A stretch of DNA of 64,000 nt from Amyelois transitella (taxonomy: Eukaryota; Arthropoda; Insecta; Lepidoptera; Pyralidae): NCBI RefSeq assembly GCF_032362555.1, contig NC_083513.1, positions 3,596,001 through 3,660,000 on the forward strand, read 5' to 3'. The notes below the pieces were generated by a model that was not told the DNA's origin, searched no databases, and saw only the letters and a program-made list of their open reading frames with translations. The position numbers were made by a program, and so were the translations under genes. How positions within the stretch are numbered: the first letter of the stretch is position 1; each line of letters starts with the position of its first letter. Below are positions 12,101-22,200 of this stretch, piece after piece.

Positions 12101-13174
12101 AAGTAAACTATCTGCTTCTGAACTAATAATAAAATCAGAACGGGAAAATTGGGAATCTTATGATGAGATTTTTAAGAAGAATATAAGAAAAATATGTTTT
12201 TTTTTTATAACACAAAACAAAAACAAACGATCGAAGTTCACGTTCAAATGCTAACTATAGATAAGAAAGATGATAACTTTCACTTGACGATATCGTGCTG
12301 TTGAATCATTAATTAGAATATTATCATCAACTTATTTTGGTGATACAACATAATTTAACTATAGGGTGATAAATTAAAATATGTGTCATGTCAACTGTTA
12401 GTGAATATAGTAGGTATTTTGTCTTTCGCTGTTACTTAAATTCAACTTTTGCATAGGTCCGCCTTACTTGTCTTGCTGGCGTCAATCCCGTTTACATCTT
12501 CATTTCTCCGGAGTCTGGGGTCTGCCTTTTGACCTGATCCTGTATTAAGCAAGTCAGGTTCTTACACAAAGCGACTACCGTCTGACCTCCGCAACTTTTG
12601 CAAGCGAACCTAACCCATAGGTATTGGATCATAATACAATCTGCACTACATGAATGTGCATATTCCCTAAGTCGCCTCCGTCGGACAAAGAGATGGAATA
12701 ACACGGAAGCCTTTGCATTGGTGATAATCTGTATAATGGGACAGTCATCCAGCCTCTGTAACATGGTACGCCTGACGCTGCTTTGGCCCGAAAAAATAGG
12801 GCTGTTTCGTTTTATATTATTACATGAAACGGGACAGCGATAGATTGACGTGCGATGAAAACTGCGTCGCATGTTCGATGCTACGGCTGCACTAATAATT
12901 TAAATATACATACCTAGCAGATACCCATCAACGCTACACTTACTATACAAATATTCAGTATACCCATTAACTAAATAATTTATTGCCAATTAAACAATTT
13001 AGCGTATAAAAAAAATACATACCTACCGTCTATAATTTATTTTGTTTGCAGGCCGCGCTGATAATGCAAGTACTGCAGCTGTCAGACGAACAAATAGCGT
13101 TGTTGCCTCCCGAACAACGCACCAGTATCCTCATGCTGAAGGAACAGATCGCTAAGAGTACACAGCAGCGTTAA
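6194..13174 (+). CDS. CstF64: Cleavage stimulation factor 64 kDa subunit (CSTF2 homolog)
   Basis: Exons are 6194-6257, 6358-6626, 7513-7638, 8217-8324, 8719-8809, 9219-9278, 9881-10007, an optional 10981-11010, 11344-11447, 11839-11921 and 13052-13174. This gives 384 aa, or 394 with the 30-nt exon. The protein binds the GU-rich element downstream of poly(A) sites and works in the nuclear CstF complex during mRNA 3' end formation. Residues 20-95 are an RRM with the family's [20 protein letters not shown] and KGYGFCEY (RNP1-like) motifs. The hinge follows ([36 protein letters not shown]). Then come a Pro/Arg/Gly-rich linker and the conserved C-terminal helical domain ([14 protein letters not shown]). 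All junctions keep frame with GT-AG introns. Exons 7 and 9 are strikingly GC-rich. Introns 2, 3, 4 and 6 carry transposon debris. Confidence 0.95.
6750..7275 (+). mobile_element. RTE-type LINE remnant in CstF64 intron 2
   Basis: Positions 6750-6818 match, base for base over long stretches, the reverse-transcriptase C-terminal region of the LINE at 37.6-38.2 kb (the AAATTGAGTGACAGGATAAG block). Positions 7200-7272 carry the same 3' end, with a CTACCCC...GGGAAAGAGGCGTGATTTTATGTATG tail. The DNA between is diverged or rearranged. The copy is dead and in the sense orientation of CstF64. Confidence 0.7.
7779..8047 (-). mobile_element. Non-autonomous Helitron copy in CstF64 intron 3
   Basis: Read on the minus strand it begins TCTATACTAATAT near 8047 and ends ...CGCGGGCACAGCTAG at 7779, the usual ends of a common lepidopteran Helitron family. 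The interior holds the block 'CTGAAGAGTTTG...GCGCTAATCTCAGGAACTA' and the AAGGCTTTAGGCTATATAAC segment. A long T run (7851-7869) interrupts it. A second segment, closely related in sequence, lies at 29337-29570. Confidence 0.7.
8505..8706 (+). mobile_element. SINE-like family A copy in CstF64 intron 4
   Basis: Contains the CCATGGATGTCGTAAAAGG block, the GGCGATGGGCTAGCAACCTG block and the 3' GGCTCTGTCTATCCCTCAAG block. It lacks the 5' hairpin. Its 3' end lies only about 10 bp before the exon 5 acceptor at 8718, so the element is part of the splice-site context. Confidence 0.75.
8845..8908 (+). mobile_element. SINE-like family A 3' fragment, CstF64 intron 5
   Basis: Only the 3' third is present (TTGGCTCTGTCTACCCCGTA through the TATGTATG tail), about 40 bp downstream of the exon 5 donor. 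Confidence 0.65.
9534..9724. repeat. Dispersed repeat family C, copy 1
   Basis: This roughly 190-bp segment recurs at 15340-15572 (inverted), 55618-55845 and 62786-62972. It has an AATTCAAATTCAAA start and a constant core at its other end with GCTTCCAAGGCGTCAGTGCA and AAACTGCACTGCAGCATTTT. It has no coding potential. It is probably the end of a retroelement whose body is not in this window. Confidence 0.75.
10052..10165 (+). repeat. Pyrimidine-rich tract in CstF64 intron 7
   Basis: A run of about 110 nt made almost only of C and T on the transcribed-sense strand, including CT dinucleotide repeats, begins about 45 nt after the exon 7 donor. It is a low-complexity tract; it also resembles a clustered PTB-type binding region in RNA, which is an inference. 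Confidence 0.7.
10347..10432 (-). mobile_element. Degraded SINE-like family A tail
   Basis: TACATACATAAATATAGTCACG followed by a weak match to the GGGTAGAC block marks a decayed 3' end of family A. The match is short and diverged. Confidence 0.4.
10981..11010 (+). CDS. CstF64: Candidate 30-nt microexon of CstF64
   Basis: The 30-nt block sits between a pyrimidine-rich acceptor (TTTTCTTTCAAAG) and a consensus donor (GTAAGTTT). It is in phase 2 like its flanking exons 7 and 9, so inclusion adds about ten residues ([10 protein letters not shown]) and skipping keeps the frame. No stop codon arises in either form. It may be constitutive, alternative or a chance match; only transcripts can tell. 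Confidence 0.5.
11636..11735. repeat. Short dispersed lepidopteran-type repeat fragment
   Basis: Contains AATTTTTAACCGACTTCAAA followed by a GTTCTCAATTCGAC block. A related GTTCTTAATTCGACTGTAC block occurs at 17366-17385. It looks like a common dispersed repeat, but its class cannot be given. Confidence 0.4.
12470..12706. repeat. Dispersed repeat family D in CstF64 intron 10
   Basis: This block contains TGCCTTTTGACC, AAGTCAGGTTCTTACAC and CGTCTGACCTCCGCAAC. The same blocks occur in inverted orientation at 30462-30628, and diverged partial copies lie near 18195 and 44783. Its right end (12664-12706) resembles the AGTCGCCT...AAAGAGATGG block of family A. Short open frames on both strands across it are repeat-derived. 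Confidence 0.55.
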
Positions 13175-13252
13175 CACTATTACCAGTATTTCTCATCTGT
13201 ATGCTGATATAATTAACATAAAAGTTAAGGATTTGTACTGCTATTTTATAGA

Positions 13253-13271
13253 AATAAATAATTTCAATAAA
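13253..13271 (+). terminator. Poly(A) signals of CstF64
   Basis: Two AATAAA hexamers, at 13253-13258 and 13266-13271, lie 80-100 bp after the CstF64 stop codon. They are followed by a T-rich segment (TTTTATTTTACC), which fits a cleavage site close behind. Confidence 0.7.
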
Positions 13272-13274
13272 TCG

Positions 13275-13683
13275 TATTTAGTGTTTTATTTTACCTAATA
13301 AGGATGTGTTGAACAGATATCAACTTTAATCATGTGCAACGGGCCTTTTTTGGATTGCACTTTCAGCTGTTGGCTTCACAGTTTGAGTTTGAGGAAGTAA
13401 GTGTCATTTTACCTTTATTTTTCTGTAATAATTGCTTTTTGTGTTGGCAAAATTGTACCTACTTGGTTTTAGGAGATAAAGGACTTTCATGCCTTGTTTT
13501 TTTGTGAAATCACATCACTATTGCAGCAATACTAATTCTAATTTTATGGTGTATTGTGTCATGAAATTTTATCTTTATAACAATAATAAGTTAATTTCTC
13601 AATAGGTTTACTTATGAACTATAGAAGCATGAAGTAGCCGGATAGTCTTACAGTGTGGAAAAAGAGCGAACGGCAGAACCCTA
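13275..13683. other. Intergenic, no gene seen
   Basis: AT-rich sequence downstream of CstF64. I see no coding region, RNA gene or clear repeat before the Helitron that begins at 13684. Confidence 0.5.
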
Positions 13684-14320
13684 TCTATACTAATATTATA
13701 AAGCTGAAGAGTTTGTTTTGTTTGTTTGTTTAAACGCGCTAATCTCAGAAACTACTGAACCGATTTGAATAATTCTTTCACTGTTAGATAGTTTATTTAT
13801 CGAGGAAGGCTATAGGCTACATTTTATCCCGGATTTCCTACGGGAAATGTCAACAATGCAGGTGAAAGTTGAATGAGTCGGCCATCTGCGAGCTTTCCAC
13901 GCGAACGCTGCGCAAACCAACAAAGATATAGTAAAACAATGTACTAAAGATGTGAAGTACTCATTTTTTGCCACAAAAAAGTCCGCGAGAGCATATATCT
14001 ATCTCTTAAGGTTTACTTGCAATAACCACTTTTATGTTCATTTTTTAAGATTATTTTTTCATTATAAACATGAGTTATTTTGAAACCACTTTTCTTTAAT
14101 TCAGTATTAATCCTTATCCAAATAAATATGTTTGTTACTTTCGGCTTTTCATGTAGACTAAAATTGCCATTTACAGTATATAAATTAGACGAATAGGTAG
14201 GTATTGAGATATAGTCGTTATAAGCAATTTGCAGCGAAACATTAATTACGGCGAACCAGCGTTCTTTCTAATACGCGTGACCGCCTGTTCCACGCGGACG
14301 AAGTCGCGGGCACAGCTAGT
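13684..14320 (+). mobile_element. Non-autonomous Helitron, apparently end to end
   Basis: It starts TCTATACTAATATTATAAAG and ends GTCGCGGGCACAGCTAG followed by T, which fits Helitron insertion between A and T with a CTRR-type 3' end. The 5' part holds the typical AACGCGCTAATCTCAGAAAC and GAGGAAGGCTATAGGCTACA blocks. There is no Rep/helicase frame, so it depends on an autonomous partner. The middle (13870-14260) is unlike the shorter copies and may be a captured or expanded segment. Confidence 0.75.
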
Positions 14321-14550
14321 GATATATAAAGACCAAATAAAGGCGGCTACAAACTATTTTGTGCAAGAGGATCCCTGAAAGCTACAATTTGACAAAGATG
14401 GCACCGTTTAAACTTGTCACTCGACTTGTTCCTGATTGACGAACCCTGTTAAGAATGAAACGACTAAGGAGGGGTCAAAACAGCATAGGTAACAGTAGAA
14501 AGAGGGTGACGAAACGAGCCTCATTTAGTGGGTGAGTACTTGAGTATCAA

Positions 14551-14756
14551 TTGTACATACATACATATAATCACGTCTATATCCCTTGCGGGGTAGACAG
14601 AGCCAACAGTCTTGAAAAGACTGATAGGCGCCACGTTCAACTGTTTATGATAGAATTGAGATTCAAATAGTGACATAGGCGATGGGCTACCCACCTATCA
14701 TGCTAGCTCTGTCTATCCCGTAAGTGATAAGAACGTCATTATACGTAAGTATGTAT
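14551..14756 (-). mobile_element. SINE-like family A copy joined to an inverted 3' fragment
   Basis: 14551-14698 is family A in the minus orientation, with tail, GCGGGGTAGACAGAGCC block and ATTGAGATTCAAATAGTGAC block, cut in the middle. It is followed directly by a short plus-orientation 3' fragment (14700-14756, CTCTGTCTATCCCGTAAG plus tail). The arrangement implies a rearrangement or nested insertion. Confidence 0.65.
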
Positions 14757-15339
14757 ATTATCTTGCTAATTGTTTGGAATCACCAAAAACCACGGACGTG
14801 ACTGCGTTATCTCGGCCTGCCTGATTAGGGTGTGGGTTACATTTTTATCATGTACGTGAGTCTTTTATCTGCCTGTCCTCGACACTGAGATCACTAATTT
14901 GTTTATACAGCCCTTTCTCATTACCAGTGGAGATAGTTAATTGAAACTGAATATTTTTGAGCAAAACTATTTGCGTCGGATGATTATGTACGCACTTAAA
15001 TAAAAATTTCTTTTGGTATACTTATATAAGCACTAAATTAATAATAAAAAAATATTTAAAATCAAAGAGTATGTAAAGAAAGTACTTTGTGAGAAGGCTT
15101 ATTATAGGACTGATGATTACCTTAATGATAAAAACATCTGGCTCGAGCTTGGCACAGGAACCTCGTAATTAATTGTAGTTTAATTTGAACTTAAATCAAA
15201 ATTTCAGTACACTCTGTACATAAATCTTTTTAAAATTGGCAATCCATAAAATATATATATATATATTTTTTTCTTTTTTCAATATTAAATCTCATAAATA
15301 TATAAATCTCCCGTGAACAATGTATTCTCCCGTCCACAT
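14757..15339. other. Intergenic, no gene seen
   Basis: AT-rich, with a short (AT)n run at 15251-15267. Nothing coding or RNA-like is visible. Confidence 0.5.
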
Positions 15340-15572
15340 TCTATTCTAAGTATAATTTAATATTGTGAAGTTGACGTTGTTGAAGAAAATGCTGCAGTGC
15401 AGTTTGTTACCGCTTCTTCTGCACTGACGCCTTGGAAGCGGCAGTAAACTTAGTTTTTAAGTAATTTATTTGACGTCAACCAAGTTGTTAAACCATACGA
15501 CAATTATTAAGCGATATAATAGTATCCTATAATAAGGAATAAAAAATTTTGAATTTTTTTTTTGAATTTAAA
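15340..15572. repeat. Dispersed repeat family C, inverted copy
   Basis: Reverse complement of the 9534-9724 repeat, with the CTTCTGCACTGACGCCTTGG core and ending in a TTGAATTTTTTTTTTGAATT tail. The tail form of TTGAA units suggests retroposition. Confidence 0.75.
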
Positions 15573-17028
15573 ATAAAACTTAAATTGGATAGGAAATGAA
15601 GGTTCAAGTAGTTATAATTCGTACTCGCAACGATCTTACGATTTCGTTTAAATTTGAAATAAGTATAGGTGCACATGGGGACATGAAATCGATCTAGCCA
15701 GGTTGATCACGTCTTGAAAAAATAAATCCTTTTTTATCCTTATTTTTACCCAAAATTATTAATTCATATAAGATGGTTGTTAAGCCTTATAAGACTTTAT
15801 TTATTTATATATAATTTTTTTTCATTCATCAATTTCTGTTTCGACCTAGGTAAGTAAGTAGGTATATAAAAAAGAAAACACATGCGCGCTACGAACTTAC
15901 GACATAGTTACTATAAGAGGTACATAACATAGGTACAAACAAATGATGTGAGTCTTGCTTGTTTACAGCCGTCTGTCTCGGAGATATATTTACAAACATT
16001 CGTGACGCAAACATTAATCACGTGTTTATGTTGCCAAAATTAAAGAGTGCCTTTCCAAAAACATTATTTCCCAAGTCTTGTTCATTGTAACACTTTTCGA
16101 ACAAAACCTTATTAGGTTGTTGTTATTGTAAAACATAACCTAAAACTTAAGATCTCTCGCCCCGTCGAATAGGTGAGTCTAAAAATAACTCGACCTTCAA
16201 TATGATATTTGATGTTAATTTATAGTAACAGTTTAGTTACAAATTAAATCCATGTATCATATTCATTGAGGATTTTCAGTTGTTTCCATGTTTCATACCA
16301 AAATGTATTAGTAATAAGCTATCTTCAACTTTATTCACTGCGTTGTGTAGTTCACTTTCCATTATTGTTGAATATACAAAGTCATGCCGTTCAAATATGC
16401 CAAGTGCAAGGAAGAATCGTTTTGCGTTTTCTGTTTTTTAATTCGATGATAGTTAGATCCCGCATTGTAATTAATTTATTCCGGAGGTTGTAAGTTATGT
16501 GGTACCTATCTATTACGTTTCGGTAATCGTTTTGTCACTCATTGCGTTAGACATTCGGCGTTTTCACTGCCAATGCCAGTGTTGTGTTGATGATACCATT
16601 TGTGTACCGTCAGCGATACTGTGCGGACCACTTGTGGCGCGAATTCTTCATTTGGTTACGATCGAAAAGTGCTCCGTCGGGATTTAAAGGTAGGGTTTAT
16701 TTTAAATCTTAAATTTTGCACTGTCACTCATACTAGCTCACACAACATATTTTGGTGTAGATGCCTCGTGTCTACTAAAGGCGATTTTTTATAAATATTT
16801 TACATACTTACTTATAGATACATTATGTACCTATCTACATATAAGTTTTCGCGTCTGGACTTGGTAGACAGAGCCAACAATGTCGAAAAGACTGAAGGCT
16901 ACGTTCATCTGTATGGTTAAATAATGGTTTTTATGTTTTTAAAACAAAAAATATTTTGTAATTGGGTAAATCAGATTCGTTGTGATATAAATCACGTATA
17001 AATAATTCGTAAAAGCTAATAAACATAC
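15573..17028. other. Upstream region of CREG with possible noncoding first exon
   Basis: No convincing coding region is seen. The stretch 16540-16690 is GC-richer and ends in AAAGGTAGGG, a possible 5' splice site. Together with the acceptor-like TATTCCAG at 17911-17918 it could make a noncoding first exon of CREG. A decayed SINE-like family A fragment lies at 16801-16925. The exon idea is an inference. Confidence 0.35.
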
Positions 17029-17290
17029 TTACTATACATACTGTGGTCACGTCTATATCCCTTGCGGGGTAGACAGAGCCAACAGTCTTGGAAAGGACTG
17101 AATGGCCACGTTCAGCTATTTGGCTTAATGATAGAATTGAGATTTAAATAGTGACAGGTTGCTAACCCATCGCCTAACAAAGAACCCTAAGGTTGTAAGC
17201 CTATACCTTAGTCGCCTTTTACGACATCCATGGGAAAGAGATGGAGTGGTCCTATTCTTTTTTGTATTGGTGCTGGGAACCACACGGCTA
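17029..17290 (-). mobile_element. SINE-like family A, near full length
   Basis: Closely matches the copy at 113-383, from the tail (CATACTGTGGTCACGTCTAT) to the GGAACCACACGGC head. The short open frame 17159-17347 across it is the same repeat-derived frame seen in the first copy. Confidence 0.8.
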
Positions 17291-17928
17291 ATAAAATTTA
17301 CTTTAACAATCTCACTATGTGTCTTAAAAATTTTAGCTCAATATTAACCGACAAAAAAACAAGAGGTTCTTAATTCGACTGTACAAAACTGGACTATCTG
17401 TCTCGTTTTGATGATCTTTTAAAATTCAAAATAATTTCGCGATGCCTACTGGCATTACTTGTTTTTTCATCATTTTCTGATTAATGAGTTCGCTTGCAGA
17501 ATAGGTTTTATGAGCCAGTGTCCAATGCAAAGTTTATACAAACACGCGTGCTAAAGGGTTAACTTTCCTAAAAATGTTTTATAACTTCTAGCGATGTAGT
17601 GGATATGATTTATAAACATACATTTTGTTCTATATTTTGAAAGCTGTTTTAGAAATATGAGCAAAACCTTAATTTATATTAAACAATTTAGATATACATA
17701 CATACCTACCTTTGATGATGTTATTTATGTATATTTATTTCGTTTCTTGGTTGATACCATTAAGATGGTACAGACAGCATATAATATGTCCGTTGTAAAG
17801 TTTCCCCATTTTTTATAGGTAACTATTATCTAATCCTTTTCGAACACGTAGGTAACTGAGAAACTCATTGTTGAATATTAGTGTGATTTATGATGGTCTA
17901 TTAAATTTCATATTCCAGGAACGGCGCC

Positions 17929-20900
17929 ATGAAGGCACTCTTTCTTTGTTTAGCATCATGCCTACTCATTCTGCAAAGTGATGGCGTAGAAAAGGCGAAG
18001 TACCGACCAAGGTACATTTCTCTGCATGACCGTATCAACTGGGATGATTCAGCGGAGACCATACCAGACCCACCAGACCACACCAAGTTGATTGCTATGG
18101 CAAGATATGTGCTCCATAATACAAGTAAGTTTAGTGAGGATTAGGTCAGTGTCGATTTTTCTTTGTGATTTCTCCATACAATCTTATTTCCTTCTCATCT
18201 TCTTTTTGACCATGGTTCTGGATTGAGCAAGACATGGCTATTTTTTACACGAAGCGACTCTATTTTATAGCGAAACTCCTCATTTAGCTCTTAGCTCATA
18301 GTTACACATCTAATTGCCTGAATGTGCAGTGCAAGTTGCCACACGATGATCTATTTGGCTTCGACGAACACAAATGAGTTTGATGATTAGTAAAGGCCGT
18401 GTTAATCAGAGGTACTAATATAAATAATAGAACTGTTGTATAGATTTAAAAAAATTCAATGGAGATAGTCTCATGCTTTTTACATAACCTACAGATTGGA
18501 CCTCCATAGCCACAATATCAACCCAGACGGCCATCAAGGGCTTCCCATTCTCGAATGTGAAGTCTATCGTCGACGGCCCACTGGAAAATTCCACTGGCAT
18601 CCCATACTTCTACATGTCACCTCTAGACTTTACTGCTAAGGATCTTATGGTAAGTAAAGACACATATAGGTATCTACAGTATGTTTTTCTATTGCTTGAG
18701 GTTGGCGCAATATTTTATGAACTCCTGTACCTATAGTACTCCCCCTCATTTCCATATATGATTCATTGCCTTAACATTCACGCGAAAAAATCTTAAATCT
18801 ATCTAAGTATACCTACATTCTCAACCTGGGGTTCTGGGGTTTATGTTCCTTCAGCATTTTGGGGTTTTTTCTTAACCAAATTCATAAAATTGAAGATATT
18901 CATTGATATGCCCTGAAAATCAGGCAAGTCACGATAAATGATTTATCATGGTATCCTAAAAGCAGGCGCAAAAAAAGGGACGTCAAATTATACATACGAA
19001 TCTGTCTGTTCGTCTGTGTAGCGTATATCAGCAGATCAGCCAACCGGTTGGAAGGTGGGCAAAGTAAACGGGTTTTTAAAATTAGTATCCACAACGAATT
19101 TATCAAGCTTATTTCAAAGAGAATTTGCGTCACAAATCACATTTTTTTCCGCAGAAAAACAGTCGAGCTACCGTATTGGTATCCCTCGAACAGCTGGACT
19201 ACTGCGAGAAGAAAGACTTGGACCCAGAAGACCCGCGCTGTACCCGGCTCATGCTGTCTGGCATCATGAAGAAGGTATTTCATTTATTGATATTTGAAAT
19301 AGCTATATTGTAATTGACACGGTTTTTAACGCAGACGTACCATTCTATTTTCATTCGGTGTCTTCAGCGTCATTTTATAGACGTCTTTGTTATAATGAAT
19401 AGAGGGTTATGTGTGCAATAAAACTAAGCATACATACATACCATCACGCCTGTCTCTGGCGTAGGCAGAGAAATATTAACAAAACTAAGCAATTCGAAAG
19501 TTTTAAAGTAGACATTCCTCCAAGAAACAGTAAAATAAAATTCAGAAAAAATCATTTTCCATTCAAACATAACACAGTTTTAGGTTACAGTCACCTGCAA
19601 AAGTCTATAAAAACTTTAGGTAAATTCGCTATGAAAAAGTATACAAAAACTTTTGTAGGTTAACTAAACTTCTTATAACTACCATATAAATGGCCGCCAT
19701 TCATTTACAATCGTGTCCATCCTACTTTAAAGTCGATATCCTGCCATCTCTTCCAGGTCAAAGAGGGCACTCCAGAGTATATCTTTGCAAAGGCGGCTTT
19801 GTTCGCGCGACATCCTGCTATGGCTGATTATCCACCAGGTATTTCTATTAATCTTTACATTTTTAAAGTTTCTCATTTAGTTTGTTGTTTGAATTGATAT
19901 TATATATAGAACAAACAAAAACAAGATAATTTAAGGGTCTAGGGGTTAAAAAAGCGTATAAGAACAGCACGTGCTCTTCCTTCCACAAAATTAAATCGGT
20001 TACAACATTTGCCACTTCAATACAATATACTCATCCACACTAAAGAGACCGTAATTATAATTTTGTATGTTTGTAATGAATAAACTCAAAACTACTGAAC
20101 TGTTTTTTTATGAAATTTGGTAGACATAGAATATATCTTCAGAAGTAACATAAGCTTAACAAAAAGCTAGTAATACATATATCTAGAGCGTTATACCTAA
20201 CTGGGTTATCCCTATGACCAGACTAACTAAACAGGAAAACTTTGGCGATATGGTCATAATAATATTATATTAATAGGGTCAGAGATCACAGTGCAATAGC
20301 TATATTAAACGCATTTAATCTACTAAATGATTCCTTAGGTAAATATTAAAATATTTGATGCTTGATAAATCACCGAAACGTTCATTCTATATTGAGGTAT
20401 GTTAAGATATGCCGCCGCATTGTTAATTATTTAAATAAATAACACAAAAACTAAGAATAAGATAAATTATTTAACCTATTCTGTTCTATTGCTGTAGTTG
20501 AATTATACGAATATACGAATTATTATGCTCTTGGCGTCACAGGCTAACACCATTTGCATCATATGACTTGTTTTTATTGATGAACGAGTTTGGCTTTTTG
20601 TCTGATAGTAAGCAAGATGTGCTCAAAAAATACAGATTTACTCTTGCGTTAAAAATCGCTAAATTGTAGGTGTCGGGGAATATAGACGCGGGGGCGATTT
20701 ATACCTTCGCGGTTCGCATAGTAAATATATGGCGAAACGAGAGTTGCTTTGCAATATCGACCATATATTGATCAAATCCCTGCCCTCGTCGAAAATGGGC
20801 AAAAAGCGCACCACCTACTTAGTCCTCTCCAGAAAGATGAGCTTGTAACTGGGACTAATGCCAAGAAGAAATAGCAAAAAAGATAACTTCTTAGCAATAC

Positions 20901-21090
20901 TATGCATATACATTTTGTCAATTTTTTTACTTATTAAATTTCCTTTTCAGATCACAACTGGTTCGTGGCCAAATTGAAAATCGCGCAAATCGCCATGATA
21001 GACTGGTTCGGTGGCGCGAAATACATTCCCGTGAAGGACTATCTAGCATTCAACTACACCAACATCAATCGTTATAGATCGCGTCATTAG
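17929..21090 (+). CDS. CREG: CREG-family secreted glycoprotein (cellular repressor of E1A-stimulated genes)
   Basis: Coding exons are 17929-18124, 18495-18649, 19155-19274, 19757-19838 and 20951-21090, giving 230 aa (human CREG1: 220). CREG proteins are secreted or endolysosomal glycoproteins with a flavoprotein-like split-barrel fold that has lost FMN binding; a direct enzymatic role is not established. Residues 1-19 (MKALFLCLASCLLILQSDG) are a signal peptide. Family motifs follow in order: a WTSIATIST strand, the GFPFSNVKSIVDG loop, the highly typical NSTGIPYFYMSPLDFTAKDL, SRATVLVSLEQ, DPRCTRLMLSG, FARHPAM, and the C-terminal HNWFVAKLKI with a WFGGAKYI motif. NWT, NST and NYT are possible N-glycosylation sites. 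All junctions keep frame. Family is sure; CREG1 versus CREG2 is not separable here. Confidence 0.93.
18195..18300. repeat. Dispersed repeat family D fragment, CREG intron 1
   Basis: Weak similarity to 12470-12706 through TTTTGACCATGGTTCTGG, GAGCAAGACATGG and TACACGAAGCGACTC. Diverged and partial. Confidence 0.4.
19427..19475 (-). mobile_element. RTE LINE 3' tail fragment, CREG intron 3
   Basis: CATACATACATACCATCACG followed by a GGCGTAGGCAGAG block matches the 3' end of the LINE at 37.6 kb in reverse orientation. Only the tail survives. Confidence 0.5.
19839..20950. other. CREG intron 4, with Helitron-like debris
   Basis: Around 20068-20160 a TAAACTCAAAACTACTGAAC block followed by a 'GAAATTTGGTAGACA' block resembles lepidopteran Helitron interiors. 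The 20680-20780 segment is GC-richer (GACGCGGGGGCGATTTATAC) but unassigned. No gene is seen. Confidence 0.4.
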
Positions 21091-21708
21091 TATGGGTTTG
21101 ATTATGAAAAAAAGGGAATATACGTTAACGGCCGTTAAATTTGTTGTATTTGTTACATAGTCACGCCTTTTTCTATAATGAAATAGACAAAGGAGCCAAG
21201 TTTAGCTTTAAGGTGATAGTTCTTACATTTAAAAAGTTATTATGTAGGTACTTGACCAGAATTCTAGAGGACCTGACAATGTGAGGACGCCATTTTACGT
21301 CTTTTTATATAGCAACACCAAATAGTTATGTCATATTTAGTGAATAGTAAGGTTTATAGACAATAGTGTATTATTCAAGTCAAATAGAACATTTTACTTT
21401 CAGAGAACTGTACATTAATGAAGAATAGATTTCATCGTATAAATGTTCATTAACGACAATGTTTTTAATGGTAGTAACTGCGTAAGACAAATAATCTTTT
21501 TGCTAAAGTGGTAATAAGATTGTAAAAATATAATGTAAATATTGAAAATTAGTGCTGTGATCATATAACATTTTAGGTGTAAATCTTTATAAGGCGGAGA
21601 CAAAAGACAGTGCCTACTTTTTAATTCTGAATTATATAAAATTGTAGACAGTCTTACAATGAAATATATAGAGTATATACTCGCCTAAAAGTTTGTACTA
21701 TGTTTTAT

Positions 21709-21714
21709 AATAAA
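21709..21714 (+). terminator. Poly(A) signal of CREG
   Basis: AATAAA lies about 620 bp after the CREG stop codon, followed by a T-rich stretch. The intervening AT-rich sequence is its probable 3' UTR. The Golgin-45 transcript comes from the other side and ends nearby, so the two genes converge here. Confidence 0.55.
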
Positions 21715-22200
21715 ACATTGAAATTCAACAATATTATTTTTTATTACCTTAACCAATTCCAGGTATACGGAATGAATTTTAAATATATAAATTATGTGTA
21801 ATTAAAGCACCATTAAAATTAATTTACCTAACCTTATTACTAACACACAACCTCAACATAAACGTTATTATGGGACTGCTGAACTAAAAACATTATATTT
21901 CATATTAATTTAAATAGTAGTTTATTACAATTACATAATACGTTTTTGTTTAATGAGCTTATTTATGCCTCCTCAAATATAACTTTATCTCTGCGACAGA
22001 TGTCATATGAATAGATTTTATGGTCTTTTCACATTTACGTCATACATATCATTCCTATCCTGCTGTCAAACATAACGTTATATATTACTATAACTATAAT
22101 ATATATTTTCTTACAACATACTCTCATTCATTCATTACCAAATTAAAAATTAATTTAGTACTTAACCTCAACAAATATGCAATTATCTAAATAAACTTCT

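Noticed and set aside
14074-14096. A possible homeobox trace (TGGTTTCAAAA on the minus strand, reading WFQN)
   Set aside because: The next codons do not continue as RR(M/A)K and the surrounding sequence lies inside a Helitron.
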